DNA of 64,000 nt, taken from NCBI RefSeq assembly GCF_000314895.2, contig NZ_CM001773.1, positions 3,638,028 to 3,702,027 of the forward strand, in the 5' to 3' direction. Below are positions 10,383 through 19,638 of this stretch, piece by piece (within the stretch, counting starts at the first letter, position 1; every line of letters begins with the position of its first letter). This DNA comes from Providencia sneebia DSM 19967 (GTDB lineage Bacteria; Pseudomonadota; Gammaproteobacteria; Enterobacterales; Enterobacteriaceae). The position numbers and the translations under genes were made by a program. Below the pieces are notes generated by a model, which worked only from the letters and a program-made list of their open reading frames with translations, was not told where the DNA came from and did no database searches.

Positions 10383-10451
10383 TCAGCCCGCCCCGTTTCC
10401 TGTGGTCACGGTGGTGGTCGTAATAATAATGTCTAGGCTGATAATACGCAT
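10383..10451 (-). CDS. thrL: thr operon leader peptide
   Basis: The 22-residue peptide reads [20 protein letters not shown] plus AG. It holds six threonine and five isoleucine codons, and its end matches the TTGNGAG end of E. coli ThrL. It is the regulatory leader of the threonine operon: low charged Thr-tRNA or Ile-tRNA stalls the ribosome and prevents the terminator at 10325-10362. The Shine-Dalgarno sequence directly before ATG 10451 is poor. A better GGGAGAAAG precedes another ATG at 10477 in a different frame, which opens a 14-codon frame ending inside thrL (see findings). Confidence 0.93.
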   Translation of the reverse strand: MRIISLDIIITTTTVTTGNGAG

Positions 10452-10492
10452 AAATTTCTGTCTGTCTCTTGATTCATTACTTTCTCCCTATA

Positions 10493-10521
10493 CGGTTAAA
10501 GCAATTGACCAAAAATGTCAA
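10493..10521 (-). promoter_or_regulatory. Candidate thr operon promoter
   Basis: On the minus strand a consensus -35 TTGACA (10521-10516) is followed after 17 bases by TAACCG, a weak -10. It lies about 40 bp upstream of the thr leader. The -35 is perfect and the -10 poor, so the exact promoter is uncertain. Confidence 0.45.
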
Positions 10522-11239
10522 ATTAATTTGTAAAAAAATGCAAAAATTGAGTTAGTGGACACTAAAAATATATTCCATATCTATCGAAAAAATTAACATA
10601 AAAAACAATCAATGAACACTAATTGCAAAAGTTAAAACCATTAAATGACGAAATATCACCATAAAACGTCATCATCTCTTTTTATATATCTAATAGTGGC
10701 AGTGCAGTGAAATTACGCAAAAATACTATGTATACATAACCTACTAAATCAAATAATCTATTTCATAATTTGATAGAGAAAAGTTGTTTCTATTTGTATA
10801 ATTTTATATCTAATAAAATTTGTTAACGTGCTACAATTGATTTTGATATGTATCAACAAAAGTTATTTTTTTAGGTGGTAAATGCGGTATTAGCTGTTAT
10901 ATTGCTGTTAACAGCCAAAAATTGTGAAAGAGCCTAAATTTGATTCATTTTTTGAATCTAAATATGTCGTCAATAATTCGAGAAATCAAGGTACGAAAAT
11001 AACAAACTACCTTAGATAACTGATAGAGTTACTCTCAATAATAGTTTATAACTGTTGAAGAAAAAGCTAAGTCAAAAGTCTGATGGACATATGACTAAAG
11101 GTAGCTAAATAACGTTGGCTTATAAGAAATGTTTTTATAACTCACAGGCGCATTTTTCCAAAAAAATAATAACCACCTAACTAATTTGGAAGCGGCTTAT
11201 GAGTTCACTATTTTTATTTTAAAACTTTAGGTATCAGAT
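10522..11239. other. Long intergenic region between thrL and arcA
   Basis: About 720 bp separate the divergent thr operon and arcA. The region is A+T rich, holds a perfect FNR-type palindrome (10843-10856) and a 12-bp palindrome GCTGTTAACAGC near 10904, and has no credible open frame. It most likely supplies several arcA promoters and a long arcA leader. E. coli has a tRNA/rRNA methyltransferase gene (yjtD) near here that is absent. Confidence 0.6.
10843..10856 (+). promoter_or_regulatory. FNR box upstream of arcA
   Basis: TTGATATGTATCAA matches the FNR consensus TTGAT-N4-ATCAA at all ten positions. arcA is activated anaerobically by FNR in E. coli. A possible -10, TAAATG at 10879-10884, is placed about right for a class II FNR promoter, implying a transcription start near 10891 and a leader of about 350 nt. 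Confidence 0.75.
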
Positions 11240-11956
11240 ATGCAGATCCCACATATTTTAATTGTTGAAGATGAGATTGTCACACGCAATACGCTGAAAA
11301 GTATTTTTGAAGCAGAAGGTTATGTTGTCCATGAAGCAACTGATGGCGAAGAGATGCATAATGTTCTTTCTGAACATGACATCAATTTAGTTATCATGGA
11401 TATTAATTTACCCGGTAAAAATGGCCTACTGCTAGCGCGCGAATTACGTGAACAAGAAAGCATTGCATTAATGTTTTTGACGGGCCGTGATAACGAAGTA
11501 GATAAAATCCTTGGCCTAGAAATTGGTGCTGATGATTATATTACTAAACCATTTAACCCACGCGAACTGACTATTCGTGCACGTAACTTACTTTCACGTA
11601 CGATGAATCTGAGCAGCGGTTCAGAAGAACGTCGTCTAGTAGAAAGTTATAAGTTTAACGGTTGGGAACTTGATATTAATAGCCGTTCATTGATAAGCCC
11701 TGCTGGTGAATCCTACAAATTACCACGTAGTGAATTCCGTGCAATGCTGCATTTTTGTGAAAATCCAGGAAAAATTCAAACTCGCGCAGACCTACTGAAA
11801 AAAATGACTGGACGTGAGCTGAAACCACATGACCGAACTGTTGATGTTACAATTCGTCGCATCCGTAAACATTTCGAGTCAACACCAGACACACCTGAAA
11901 TCATTGCAACTATCCACGGTGAAGGCTACCGTTTTTGTGGTGATTTAGACGAATAA
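11240..11956 (+). CDS. arcA: Two-component response regulator ArcA
   Basis: ArcA is the aerobic-respiration control regulator, phosphorylated by ArcB under low oxygen; it mainly represses respiratory and TCA-cycle genes. The 238-residue protein has an N-terminal receiver domain with the acidic pocket (EDE at 10-12), phospho-acceptor D54 in VIMDINLPG, and the KPF lysine. A C-terminal OmpR-type winged-helix domain follows, ending in [11 protein letters not shown] and IHGEGYRF. It is nearly identical to E. coli ArcA and stands alone, as usual, with ArcB encoded elsewhere. Confidence 0.98.
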   Translation: MQIPHILIVEDEIVTRNTLKSIFEAEGYVVHEATDGEEMHNVLSEHDINLVIMDINLPGKNGLLLARELREQESIALMFLTGRDNEVDKILGLEIGADDYITKPFNPRELTIRARNLLSRTMNLSSGSEERRLVESYKFNGWELDINSRSLISPAGESYKLPRSEFRAMLHFCENPGKIQTRADLLKKMTGRELKPHDRTVDVTIRRIRKHFESTPDTPEIIATIHGEGYRFCGDLDE

Positions 11957-11962
11957 TCGTCA

Positions 11963-12060
11963 TTTTATCTATCCCTTTTTACATGGATAGATAAAACCAT
12001 AAATAGATAAAACCGGCTAGAGAGTCCAATATAGGGATATTTCAATGCCGGTTTTATTTT
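11963..12060 (+). terminator. arcA terminator region with two stem-loops
   Basis: A first stem pairs TTTTATCTATCC (11963-11974) with GGATAGATAAAA (11985-11996). A second pairs ATAAAACCGGC (12007-12017) with GCCGGTTTTAT (12047-12057) and runs into six or more T on the plus strand. The second is the better terminator for arcA. Confidence 0.65.
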
Positions 12061-12109
12061 TTATGGACTTATCAATAAAATCTATTTGCTAATCAATAAA
12101 ATAAAAGTC

Positions 12110-12586
12110 TTACCACGGCATAATTGGAACTGCACTCAGCGCATTTTGTGGCGAACCTTCAATAACTTTATCAGAATAAGTCAAATAAATCAGAGCATTA
12201 CGTTTTGGATCATAAAAACGTACAACTTGTAATTTTTTGAATATCAATGATGTCCGTTTTTGAAAAACAACATGTGCCTTTTTCGGTGAATTCTTGATAC
12301 GATCACTCAGTTCAATAGGTCCAACTTGTTGACAAGAGATTGCAGCATCAGATGTATCTTCCGCTAAACCGAGTCCACCTTTAATTCCACCCGTTTTTGC
12401 GCGACTCAAATAACAAGTGACATTATTCACATCGGGATCATCAAAGGCCTCAACAACAATTTTATGATCTGGCCCAAAAACTTTAAAAACAGTGTCGACA
12501 GAACCTATTTCCTCTGCGAAAGCCGCAAAAGGTAATACAGAAAATAGTGAGCCTAATAATATTTTTTTAAACTTACGAAGATGCAT
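12110..12586 (-). CDS. creA: CreA family periplasmic protein
   Basis: CreA is a small secreted protein of unknown biochemical role, encoded in E. coli before the CreBC two-component genes. The 158-residue product has a signal peptide (about residues 1-24, ending AAFA), then [19 protein letters not shown] and the two cysteine-containing segments [13 protein letters not shown] and [10 protein letters not shown] that typify the family. creB, creC and creD are not next to it; rob follows directly, so the cre regulon genes seem to be absent at this locus. Its function cannot be deduced from sequence. Confidence 0.92.
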   Translation of the reverse strand: MHLRKFKKILLGSLFSVLPFAAFAEEIGSVDTVFKVFGPDHKIVVEAFDDPDVNNVTCYLSRAKTGGIKGGLGLAEDTSDAAISCQQVGPIELSDRIKNSPKKAHVVFQKRTSLIFKKLQVVRFYDPKRNALIYLTYSDKVIEGSPQNALSAVPIMPW

Positions 12587-12892
12587 ATACAGTACCCTTT
12601 CAGCAAAATGCAGGAAATGAGAATAACAAAATTGAGTGTATTGTTACTTTTTTAACACTATATCCTAAATCATTCAAATCTTCGTCTAGAACTGATGTAT
12701 AACAATCAAAAATCAGTATAAAAATAGTGATGATATTCAACTAACTAAATAGATAATCAAAATGGAAATATGATGATTATAAAATCATAAATACAACTCA
12801 TTTCCTATAAACGAAATGGCCAACTTGATATAGAATACCAATACATTGATAACTTATATCTATCTTTTAAGTCACATTGACTAGGGATATAC
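12587..12892. other. Divergent creA-rob intergenic region
   Basis: These 306 bp hold the promoters of creA (reading left) and rob (reading right). The stretch is A+T rich. No clear operator, RNA gene or small open frame was recognised. Confidence 0.5.
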
Positions 12893-13786
12893 ATGGATCA
12901 AACCAATATAATTCGCGACCTGCTGCACTGGATCGATAACAACCTAGATAAACCGCTTTCTCTTGACAACGTAGCAGCAAAAGCAGGTTATTCAAAATGG
13001 CACTTACAGCGGATGTTCAAAGAAGTCACAGGGCAAGCTATTGGCTCTTATATTCGTGCACGTAGACTTTCTCGCGCTGCCGTAGCGCTTCGCCTGACGA
13101 GCAGACCTATTCTCGATATTGCCTTACAATATCGTTTTGATTCGCAACAAACTTTTACGCGTGCATTTAAAAAACAATTTAATTTAACGCCAGCTTATTA
13201 TCGACGTAGCGATGAATGGTGTGCGACAGGTATTTGCCCACCGATTATGTTGGACGGACATAAACATTTAGATTATGAGTTCGTGCAACTAAAAGAACAA
13301 ACATTAGTGGGACTCGAACAAAGCTGTTCTTATGTATTAGAACAATGGTCCAATGTCTGCTCTCAAATACGCGAAACATTCTGGCACTATTATTTAGAAC
13401 ACACGACATCTGTTGCATCTGAAGTTTTTGGCTTGCACCACACTGTTCATAATCCTGAAAAAGAAGATGAACAAACCGTTATTTATACCACAGCGGTAAA
13501 ACCTGAAGATGCCAACTTTAGTAATGATACTTACCGCCAAGTCATCATTCCTGAAGGTGAATACATTAAATTTAGCTTAGGCGATAAAGTGACTCGCGAC
13601 ACAATGCAAGAGTTCTTATTTCAAATTTATGGTGTCTATTTGCCTAAATTGAATATTACACGCCGACCTGGCTATGATATTGAGCACTATAAACTCAAAA
13701 ATATTGAATCACCGGATATAAAACACAAAGATGACCACGAATCTCACATTGAAGCTTTTGACTATTATGTGCCTATAAAGCGTTAA
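12893..13786 (+). CDS. rob: Right-origin-binding AraC-family activator Rob
   Basis: Rob is a MarA/SoxS-like activator of the multidrug, superoxide and solvent-resistance regulon and binds near oriC in E. coli. The 297-residue protein has an N-terminal AraC-type DNA-binding domain (residues about 8-105) with both helix-turn-helix units: SLDNVAAKAGYSKWHLQRMF and RPILDIALQYRFDSQQTFTR. The C-terminal GyrI-like effector domain (about 125-290) is present. It is a few residues longer than the E. coli protein (289), with a charged tail. It is monocistronic. Confidence 0.96.
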   Translation: MDQTNIIRDLLHWIDNNLDKPLSLDNVAAKAGYSKWHLQRMFKEVTGQAIGSYIRARRLSRAAVALRLTSRPILDIALQYRFDSQQTFTRAFKKQFNLTPAYYRRSDEWCATGICPPIMLDGHKHLDYEFVQLKEQTLVGLEQSCSYVLEQWSNVCSQIRETFWHYYLEHTTSVASEVFGLHHTVHNPEKEDEQTVIYTTAVKPEDANFSNDTYRQVIIPEGEYIKFSLGDKVTRDTMQEFLFQIYGVYLPKLNITRRPGYDIEHYKLKNIESPDIKHKDDHESHIEAFDYYVPIKR

Positions 13787-13790
13787 CATA

Positions 13791-13823
13791 ACGGAGTTTC
13801 AGAATAACGAAACTCCGTTTATT
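13791..13823. terminator. Bidirectional terminator between rob and gpmB
   Basis: ACGGAGTTTC (13791-13800) and GAAACTCCGT (13809-13818) form a perfect 10-bp stem with an 8-base loop, followed by TTATTTTTC on the plus strand. It lies between the convergent rob and gpmB genes. Confidence 0.8.
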
Positions 13824-13828
13824 TTTCA

Positions 13829-14476
13829 TTACGCTTGCTGCTCATCTAAGGCAGGTTGTGTTAAATGACTAATTTCTCCTGCACTTTCAACAATCCAGCC
13901 ATTCACTAGCCACGGGCTATTTTGATAATCCACTCTTGAAATAGAGCAGTTGCGCAAGCGTAGACGTCGCCCTGCATGAGGTGGAACACCTAAAATACGA
14001 TTTAGTAATGCACTTAGCGCGATCCCATGGCTTACCAATAGCGGTTTACTTCCACTCGGTAATGCTAAGCAGCTATTCAATGCTGCGAACATGCGCTCCT
14101 GTAATTCAGGCATTGACTCGCCTTCAGGAATGCGACCATCATGTGTTCCATTAATCAAACTTTTACGCCACTGTTCTTCTTGTTCAGTAAGAGAATCAAT
14201 CTCTCGTTGTTCGAGAACACCCATATTTAGTTCACGCAAGCGCGGTTCTGTGATAATTTCACATCCGCAAACACGGGCAATTATTTGTGCTGTTTCACGA
14301 GTACGTCCCATATCACTCGTGATAATATGGGTAATGCCTTCTGATTTTATTTTTTCGGCAACCTGATAAGCTTGTAAACGCCCAGTGGCGGTTAAAGGGC
14401 TGTCAGATTGCCCTTGTATACGACGAGCCACGTTCCATTCGGTTTCGCCGTGGCGAACAAGATAAACCTGTAACAT
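13829..14476 (-). CDS. gpmB: Phosphoglycerate mutase-like phosphatase GpmB
   Basis: GpmB belongs to the histidine phosphatase superfamily. It was named as a co-factor-independent-activity mutase homologue, but related proteins act as general phosphatases. The 215-residue product has the catalytic RHG motif with H9 in LVRHGETEWN, and the second histidine in LLVSHGIALSALL. It ends in a divergent tail. Placement beside rob and yjjX matches E. coli. Its true substrate is uncertain. Confidence 0.94.
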   Translation of the reverse strand: MLQVYLVRHGETEWNVARRIQGQSDSPLTATGRLQAYQVAEKIKSEGITHIITSDMGRTRETAQIIARVCGCEIITEPRLRELNMGVLEQREIDSLTEQEEQWRKSLINGTHDGRIPEGESMPELQERMFAALNSCLALPSGSKPLLVSHGIALSALLNRILGVPPHAGRRLRLRNCSISRVDYQNSPWLVNGWIVESAGEISHLTQPALDEQQA

Positions 14477-14528
14477 AGATGTGTTCCGTTATTACTTTGC
14501 TAAGTATATGTTCAAAGGAAAATAATTA

Positions 14529-15065
14529 ATGTACCGAGTTATAGCTGCAACGACTAATCCTGCCAAAATTAAAGCAATTCATCTTGCTTTCGATGCTGTT
14601 TTTGGGCCAGACAGTTATCAGATAGAAGATATTAATGTCGATAGCAGCGTTCCGCAGCAACCTATCGGTAATAATGAAACTCGCACTGGTGCAAGACAAC
14701 GCGTTATGGCATCAAGACAAGTCCGGCCTGAGGCTGATTTTTGGGTTGGCATCGAAGCGGGCATTGACGAAGATATGACTTTTGCTTGGATTGTCATTGA
14801 ACATAAGCAAATTCGTGGAGAGTCGCGTTCAGCAAGCATCATGATCCCAGAAAAAATACTGGCAGGTATCCGAGAAGGACGTGAGCTTGGTGATGAAATG
14901 GCTGAATTAACCGGTATTGATAATATTAAGCAACAAGGCGGTGCCATTGGTTTTTTCACTAACGGGGTACTGACTCGGACAAGTGTTTACCAACAAGCTT
15001 TGATACTGGCGCTGGTTCCCATTAAGCATGAAATTTATAAAGAGCTAAACCAGATAGAAGATTAA
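14529..15065 (+). CDS. yjjX: Inosine/xanthosine triphosphatase YjjX
   Basis: YjjX hydrolyses non-canonical purine triphosphates such as ITP and XTP, cleaning the nucleotide pool. The 178-residue protein starts [20 protein letters not shown], the family's nucleotide-binding beginning. It also carries [18 protein letters not shown] and [12 protein letters not shown], which form the active site. It diverges from gpmB with a short intergenic gap, as in E. coli. ATG 14529 follows an AAAGGAAAA ribosome site. Confidence 0.95.
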   Translation: MYRVIAATTNPAKIKAIHLAFDAVFGPDSYQIEDINVDSSVPQQPIGNNETRTGARQRVMASRQVRPEADFWVGIEAGIDEDMTFAWIVIEHKQIRGESRSASIMIPEKILAGIREGRELGDEMAELTGIDNIKQQGGAIGFFTNGVLTRTSVYQQALILALVPIKHEIYKELNQIED

Positions 15066-15221
15066 TTATACATAAAATAATTAAAGTTGCATGTAAGTTA
15101 TCTTCACTTAACGCTTTTTAACAAAAATTCAGCAAATATTTTAAAAATAAACGTATTTTACATCATAAATTGCGTTAATAAAGCTCACTATTTGCTTGTT
15201 ATGACTTGCTAGTAGATAAAA

Positions 15222-15248
15222 ATATAGGGGTAAAAAATACCCCTATAT
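15222..15248. terminator. Bidirectional stem-loop between yjjX and trpR
   Basis: ATATAGGGGTA (15222-15232) and TACCCCTATAT (15238-15248) form a perfect 11-bp stem with an AAAAA loop, between the convergent yjjX and trpR genes. The G-C core is short but the position suits a terminator for either gene. Confidence 0.6.
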
Positions 15249-15281
15249 ACAATTTAGTCGCATCTATTGTACCAAATAAGC

Positions 15282-15602
15282 CTACTTAAGTAATTGCTCT
15301 TCCAGCCAAGCCTTTACTGGCAACGGCGCTGATTTCAAGCTATTTGAACCGCGGGTAATTGTTGCTATTCCAACCCCTAGCTCATTTTTTAGCTCGCGTT
15401 GACTCATTTCACCGCGCATTAATTCTTGAACAATTCTGACACGAGTTGCCAGTGCTGTGCGTTCATCCGGTGTTAACAATAGTTGCAGTATGGGATGCTG
15501 TAAATCTTGTTCAAATGCAAGCTGAAGCAACTTAACAAAGCGTTGCCAATCTTCATTAGCATCAGCGCTAAGTGCGGGATCATTCAAGTGATTTGCTATC
15601 AT
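15282..15602 (-). CDS. trpR: Trp operon repressor TrpR
   Basis: TrpR binds operators at trp, aroH, mtr and its own gene when loaded with L-tryptophan. The 106-residue all-helical protein contains the DNA-reading helix-turn-helix [20 protein letters not shown] (about residues 66-85) and the conserved [20 protein letters not shown] segment. The start at 15602 is preceded by GAGGAAAT. Its own TrpR operator lies 12 bp upstream, so it is probably autoregulated. It is downstream of slt, as in E. coli. Confidence 0.97.
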   Translation of the reverse strand: MIANHLNDPALSADANEDWQRFVKLLQLAFEQDLQHPILQLLLTPDERTALATRVRIVQELMRGEMSQRELKNELGVGIATITRGSNSLKSAPLPVKAWLEEQLLK

Positions 15603-15613
15603 ATTTCCTCACC

Positions 15614-15631
15614 ATACTATTTAACTAGTAC
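15614..15631 (-). promoter_or_regulatory. TrpR operator in the trpR promoter
   Basis: Read on the minus strand the site is GTACTAGTTAAATAGTAT, differing at two positions from the symmetrical TrpR consensus GTACTAGTTAACTAGTAC. It lies 12-29 bp upstream of the trpR start codon, matching the known autoregulation in E. coli. Confidence 0.85.
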
Positions 15632-15672
15632 AAATGATAACATACAATTTTGCAAATCACTTGAAAAAGACA

Positions 15673-17589
15673 TTAATACTTCATTAACCATTCGTTATCT
15701 GTCAATACAGGCCCCGAGTTACCCATGAAATAGCGGTAAAACACATCATAAGATAAGACATTTTTTACATAGCCACGCGTCTCGGAAAAAGGAATACTTT
15801 CAACAAATGCCACGGCATCAAGACGGCCGCCACTGTTTCCAAGCCAACGATTAACACGCGAAGGTCCCGCATTATAAGCAGCACTGGATAAAATACGATT
15901 ACGTGAAAACTGTTGGTAAACATCATCAAGATAAGCCGTACCAATCTCAATATTTTTTATTGGGTTGGTCAATTGGCTTACATTGACATAATGACTAATT
16001 CCTTGCTTTTGCGCTGTATGTTTTGCTGTTGCTGGCATTAATTGCATTAGACCAGTCGCACCAACTGGTGAGCGAGCTTGCGGATTCCATGCACTTTCTT
16101 GACGTGCAATCGCCATTGCATAGCTTTTATTGATCATTTTATCTTGCGTATATTGATTAAATTCCTTTTCCCACGCTAAAGGAAAACGTTCTTCTAAATG
16201 ATCCCACAGTTTAGCTTTAATTGTCGCTTGTACACTTAAATCTGCCCAATTGTGATCAAAAGCATAACGAGCAAGCTGTTCTTGCTGATTAACAGGCAGT
16301 GATGCAACAAGATTTATCCACTCACTACGTGCTAAATTATCCATTTCCCAATACATCAATTCGCGAACACGCTGGATTTGAGCAAGATTATCTAAATGGC
16401 TATTATCAGGCTTTTCCGCTGTTTTAATATACAGAGGATATTCTGTTCCTAATTTTTGAGCAGCCACCATTGGGTAGAATCCACGGCTATTCAGAAGCTT
16501 ACGTAAAATCTCTTCCCCTTGCGCTTTTTGCCCTGCATCAATCAACGTTATCGCCTGCCAGTACTGCCACTCTTCTTTATTTTTTGCCTCAGCCGGTAAT
16601 TGTCTCAACCATGCTGCTAATCCTTTCTTATCACCTTGCCCTAAAGCTAAACGAACACGACGCTCCTTTAATGACGTTGAATCCGTTTCACCAATAACTT
16701 GGTCACGCCAGTTTGCCTGCTCAGGCGTTACATCGCCCATATATTGCCAAGCAATGCTATCTTTCAGCTTTTGGCTTTCTGCCATATTCATTTTTTGCGC
16801 TGAGGTTATACTCGGCAGCGCTGTTCGAGCTGCATCTGGTGACTGCCTTGCATAGCGGCTAAAGGCGGCAATTGTAGCTTGACGAGAAAAATCCGTCGGC
16901 GTCATTGATTTGGCAAAAGTGGTCACTGAACTCGGATCGTTCTGTAACTTCACCAATGCATCACCAATTGTTTTATAACTTGGAGGTAAGCGCTTAGCAA
17001 GATAAGCGGCTATTGAGGTATTACCTGCTTCAATTGCCAAATGAATACGTTCTAAAATCATCTCAGGCGTGAGGTAACCTGCTTTTTCCCACTCATTAAA
17101 TAACTTGTCACAGGCTTCTGGCATAGAACGACCATTTAGCCATAATTTTTCTGCTCCCTGCCAAGCTAAGCTTTTATTTCCCGTCGCCCAATTAGCAAAA
17201 TAGTAATTACATTGTGCTTCCGCTGGTTTTGGTTCTTGAGGGCTAAATTCAAGTAGTGATTTCCACTCTTGCCGACGTGCTAATTCATTAACAAAGCGCG
17301 CTTTTAACGTTTGTGCTACGGGCAAAGTAGGATGGCTATCTATAAATGTTTGAGCTTGTTTTGGTGAAATAATATCAAGATCTTGCGTTAGCTCTCGATA
17401 TTCTAAATAGGGATATAATGGATATTCTTGTAGTGTTGGCAATAAACGCTCAACCTCATCCATTTGCTTCGCATCCCAAGCTTGTTTTATTGCTTGATAG
17501 CGCTCGCGCTGTGCTTGTAGAGAATCTGCCCATACGGAGGTAGAAACCAAAACCATTGTCATTGGAACTGCCACCAAGAATTTTTTCAT
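15673..17589 (-). CDS. slt: Soluble lytic murein transglycosylase Slt
   Basis: Slt cleaves glycan strands of peptidoglycan in the periplasm, releasing 1,6-anhydromuropeptides. The 638-residue protein has a signal peptide (1-21, ending VWA), a long alpha-helical superhelix that forms the ring-shaped body, a linker domain, and a C-terminal lysozyme-like domain. The catalytic glutamate is E498 in IARQESAWNPQARSPVGATG, followed by LMQLMPATA. Length is close to E. coli Slt70 (645). It lies directly upstream of trpR. Confidence 0.97.
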   Translation of the reverse strand: MKKFLVAVPMTMVLVSTSVWADSLQAQRERYQAIKQAWDAKQMDEVERLLPTLQEYPLYPYLEYRELTQDLDIISPKQAQTFIDSHPTLPVAQTLKARFVNELARRQEWKSLLEFSPQEPKPAEAQCNYYFANWATGNKSLAWQGAEKLWLNGRSMPEACDKLFNEWEKAGYLTPEMILERIHLAIEAGNTSIAAYLAKRLPPSYKTIGDALVKLQNDPSSVTTFAKSMTPTDFSRQATIAAFSRYARQSPDAARTALPSITSAQKMNMAESQKLKDSIAWQYMGDVTPEQANWRDQVIGETDSTSLKERRVRLALGQGDKKGLAAWLRQLPAEAKNKEEWQYWQAITLIDAGQKAQGEEILRKLLNSRGFYPMVAAQKLGTEYPLYIKTAEKPDNSHLDNLAQIQRVRELMYWEMDNLARSEWINLVASLPVNQQEQLARYAFDHNWADLSVQATIKAKLWDHLEERFPLAWEKEFNQYTQDKMINKSYAMAIARQESAWNPQARSPVGATGLMQLMPATAKHTAQKQGISHYVNVSQLTNPIKNIEIGTAYLDDVYQQFSRNRILSSAAYNAGPSRVNRWLGNSGGRLDAVAFVESIPFSETRGYVKNVLSYDVFYRYFMGNSGPVLTDNEWLMKY

Positions 17590-18257
17590 GCTTAATAATT
17601 CCCTATGCCTACTTTTCTCTGAATGATTTTTTACACTGGCTCACCAAGTTTTCAAATGGGTATCATTTCATTTCAAACTAACGGTCAGCAGAACGATTCT
17701 AATTAACAATTTTTAAGAATATCTGTCATATATTCAGTATATACTCGAAAAAAGTTGGAGAACACGCGGATACTGCCATTTTCTAACAATATATTTAGAA
17801 CCATATGTGTTGACTCTATCAATACAAAAGCCTTGACTAAAAGGCAAGCAGAGTGTTCCTGAATCTACATTTTGTTGATGTAAAAAATAAGTGTACAGGC
17901 CTACAGACGAAAAATTAGCATCGGAAACAAAGTTACTATGGGTAAACGCTATTAAATAGGATAAAATGTGCGTTATACATCATCTACCGTCACAAATAAT
18001 TCAATGTTTATCAATAAAATAAATATAAAAATTTAAAGAAATATATTTTTGTATAACAAAATAAAACGCTCATTAGTTGTAAATAATAGTTTGTGTCACT
18101 AATAGCTCAAACAAATTATGTCAAATATTGATGATTAACCATTGTATCAAAAATATTAACTTAATGGTTTAATAACACTATTCAAGGATAAAAGGTAAGA
18201 TTCACACAATGAAATTCATTAGGAATAACTTAAAATCCCTTTAAAATGAGATAGGAT
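17590..18257. other. 668-bp intergenic region between slt and ccmA
   Basis: The two genes diverge here, so both promoters lie inside. Small inverted repeats occur (for example GCCTT/AAGGC near 17830), but no open frame, tRNA or recognised operator was found. The right half, next to ccmA, is especially A+T rich. Confidence 0.45.
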
Positions 18258-18953
18258 ATGGATTTCAAAAATATATTTTTTGCTATTTTAGGTTGCGGAT
18301 GGACCTATCTTTTAATTTATCAGTTAACAGATATACACACTGCAGTATTATCTTTACCCTTTTTAATCATTTTCTTCATTATTTTTTATCTACTTTCTAC
18401 AAGGAATAAACGGATGTTTTCAAAAAAAAGTAAAAACAATGCTATTAACCATACTAAAAATAATGAGTTAATTGATAATAAAGAATCCACTGATAAAAAA
18501 GAGCTTATTGAAATGAAAGAAGATAAACTCTCTCAAACCCCAACAGCAAGAAAAAGCACTTCCATTTCAAGTAGCTGCTACATTACAGGTGATCTTGTTT
18601 TAGAGGAAGACATTCAAATATTTGGCCATATTAAAGGTAGTATCCGCAGTAATAACGGTGTCGTTACTATTCAAAAAGAAGGTTTTGTTGAAGGCGAGAT
18701 TTATGCCCAAACAATATCAATTAATGGAAAAATGAATGGATTATGTGTATCTGAGGATTTGGATATCTTAGAAAATGGTCAGTTAGATGGTATCTGCCAA
18801 ACTAAAAATTTGACGATCAAAAAAGGTGGCGTATTTACTGGGACTTCAGAAAGAACGGATAAAAAAATACTACACAATGATGTAAAAAAAGAATTAGCAC
18901 AGAAAAAAGCGGATGTCGTAAAATTAGACGCTAATTCAATATCTGCACCATAA
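18258..18953 (+). CDS. ccmA: CcmA-type bactofilin (membrane-anchored polymer-forming protein)
   Basis: The 231-residue protein starts with two predicted membrane segments (about residues 4-25 and 29-46) and a charged, probably disordered linker. It then carries a bactofilin (DUF583) beta-helix domain at about 98-195, with repeated rungs such as SSCYITGDLVLEEDIQIFGH and GSIRSNNGVVTIQKEGFVEG. A lysine-rich tail follows. Bactofilins polymerise without nucleotides and act in cell shape. Proteus mirabilis CcmA has this same membrane-anchored layout and affects cell curvature and swarming. It is monocistronic, flanked by long non-coding stretches. The family call is firm; the shape role is inferred. 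Confidence 0.88.
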   Translation: MDFKNIFFAILGCGWTYLLIYQLTDIHTAVLSLPFLIIFFIIFYLLSTRNKRMFSKKSKNNAINHTKNNELIDNKESTDKKELIEMKEDKLSQTPTARKSTSISSSCYITGDLVLEEDIQIFGHIKGSIRSNNGVVTIQKEGFVEGEIYAQTISINGKMNGLCVSEDLDILENGQLDGICQTKNLTIKKGGVFTGTSERTDKKILHNDVKKELAQKKADVVKLDANSISAP

Positions 18954-19638
18954 CAATATAAGAAAAACTTAACGCTATCCGCAGAAACATAAATAAGTTA
19001 CTCGGATAGCTAAAATATATTAATTAGCTAATGAATTAATAACTTTATTTATATTATCGCATAAAAGGAAAGTATTTTATTTTAATAACTCCATCTATAT
19101 TTTATATTGTGAAAATAAGAAAATTATCATATTTCATTTATCACTGAACATAAAATGAATAAAATCCACTAAAAAATTTCACTCGGTAATACATAAATTA
19201 CTGCCTATTTTTGATGAAAAATATCTTCTATCCTTTCACAGATTAAAAATATTGATATATTTTAATCTGTTTGTTTCCATCACATCTTGCTGTTATTCAC
19301 TCATAATAATAATCTGCCGAGCTATCAGATAAAAAGTGAACAATCCTAGTTGCAGTGGTTGACTTCAAGCAAAGAACAATTAGAGTGAGGCACAGAAATA
19401 TTTAAGGCTGACGAGCAGCAATCGCGGTCTCCTAAGCTATACTAGGTTAGTCAATCCACCAGCTTAATATTATCGGTTGGATCAATCAGGCGATTTTGGG
19501 TCACTGACTATTTTTTATTTTTGAACCGCCTTAACAGATCCATCTCAGTTCGGAAATTTTGACTAAAAAAATCGTCAATTTTATGATAAAAATAGTTCTA
19601 ATATTGATATTCCATTTAAAAAACAATAGGTAAAAAAA
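18954..19638. other. 685-bp intergenic region upstream of ettA
   Basis: A stem (GCTATCCG 18974-18981, CGGATAGC 19003-19010) follows ccmA. From about 19310 to 19520 the composition is richer in G+C than the flanks and ends in 'ctgactattttttattttt'. This block could be a structured ettA leader or a small RNA with a terminator-like T run, but no known RNA family was recognised. Confidence 0.4.

Noticed and set aside
17590..18257. Possible small RNA gene between slt and ccmA
   Set aside because: Only short, weak hairpins are present and no terminator follows any of them.
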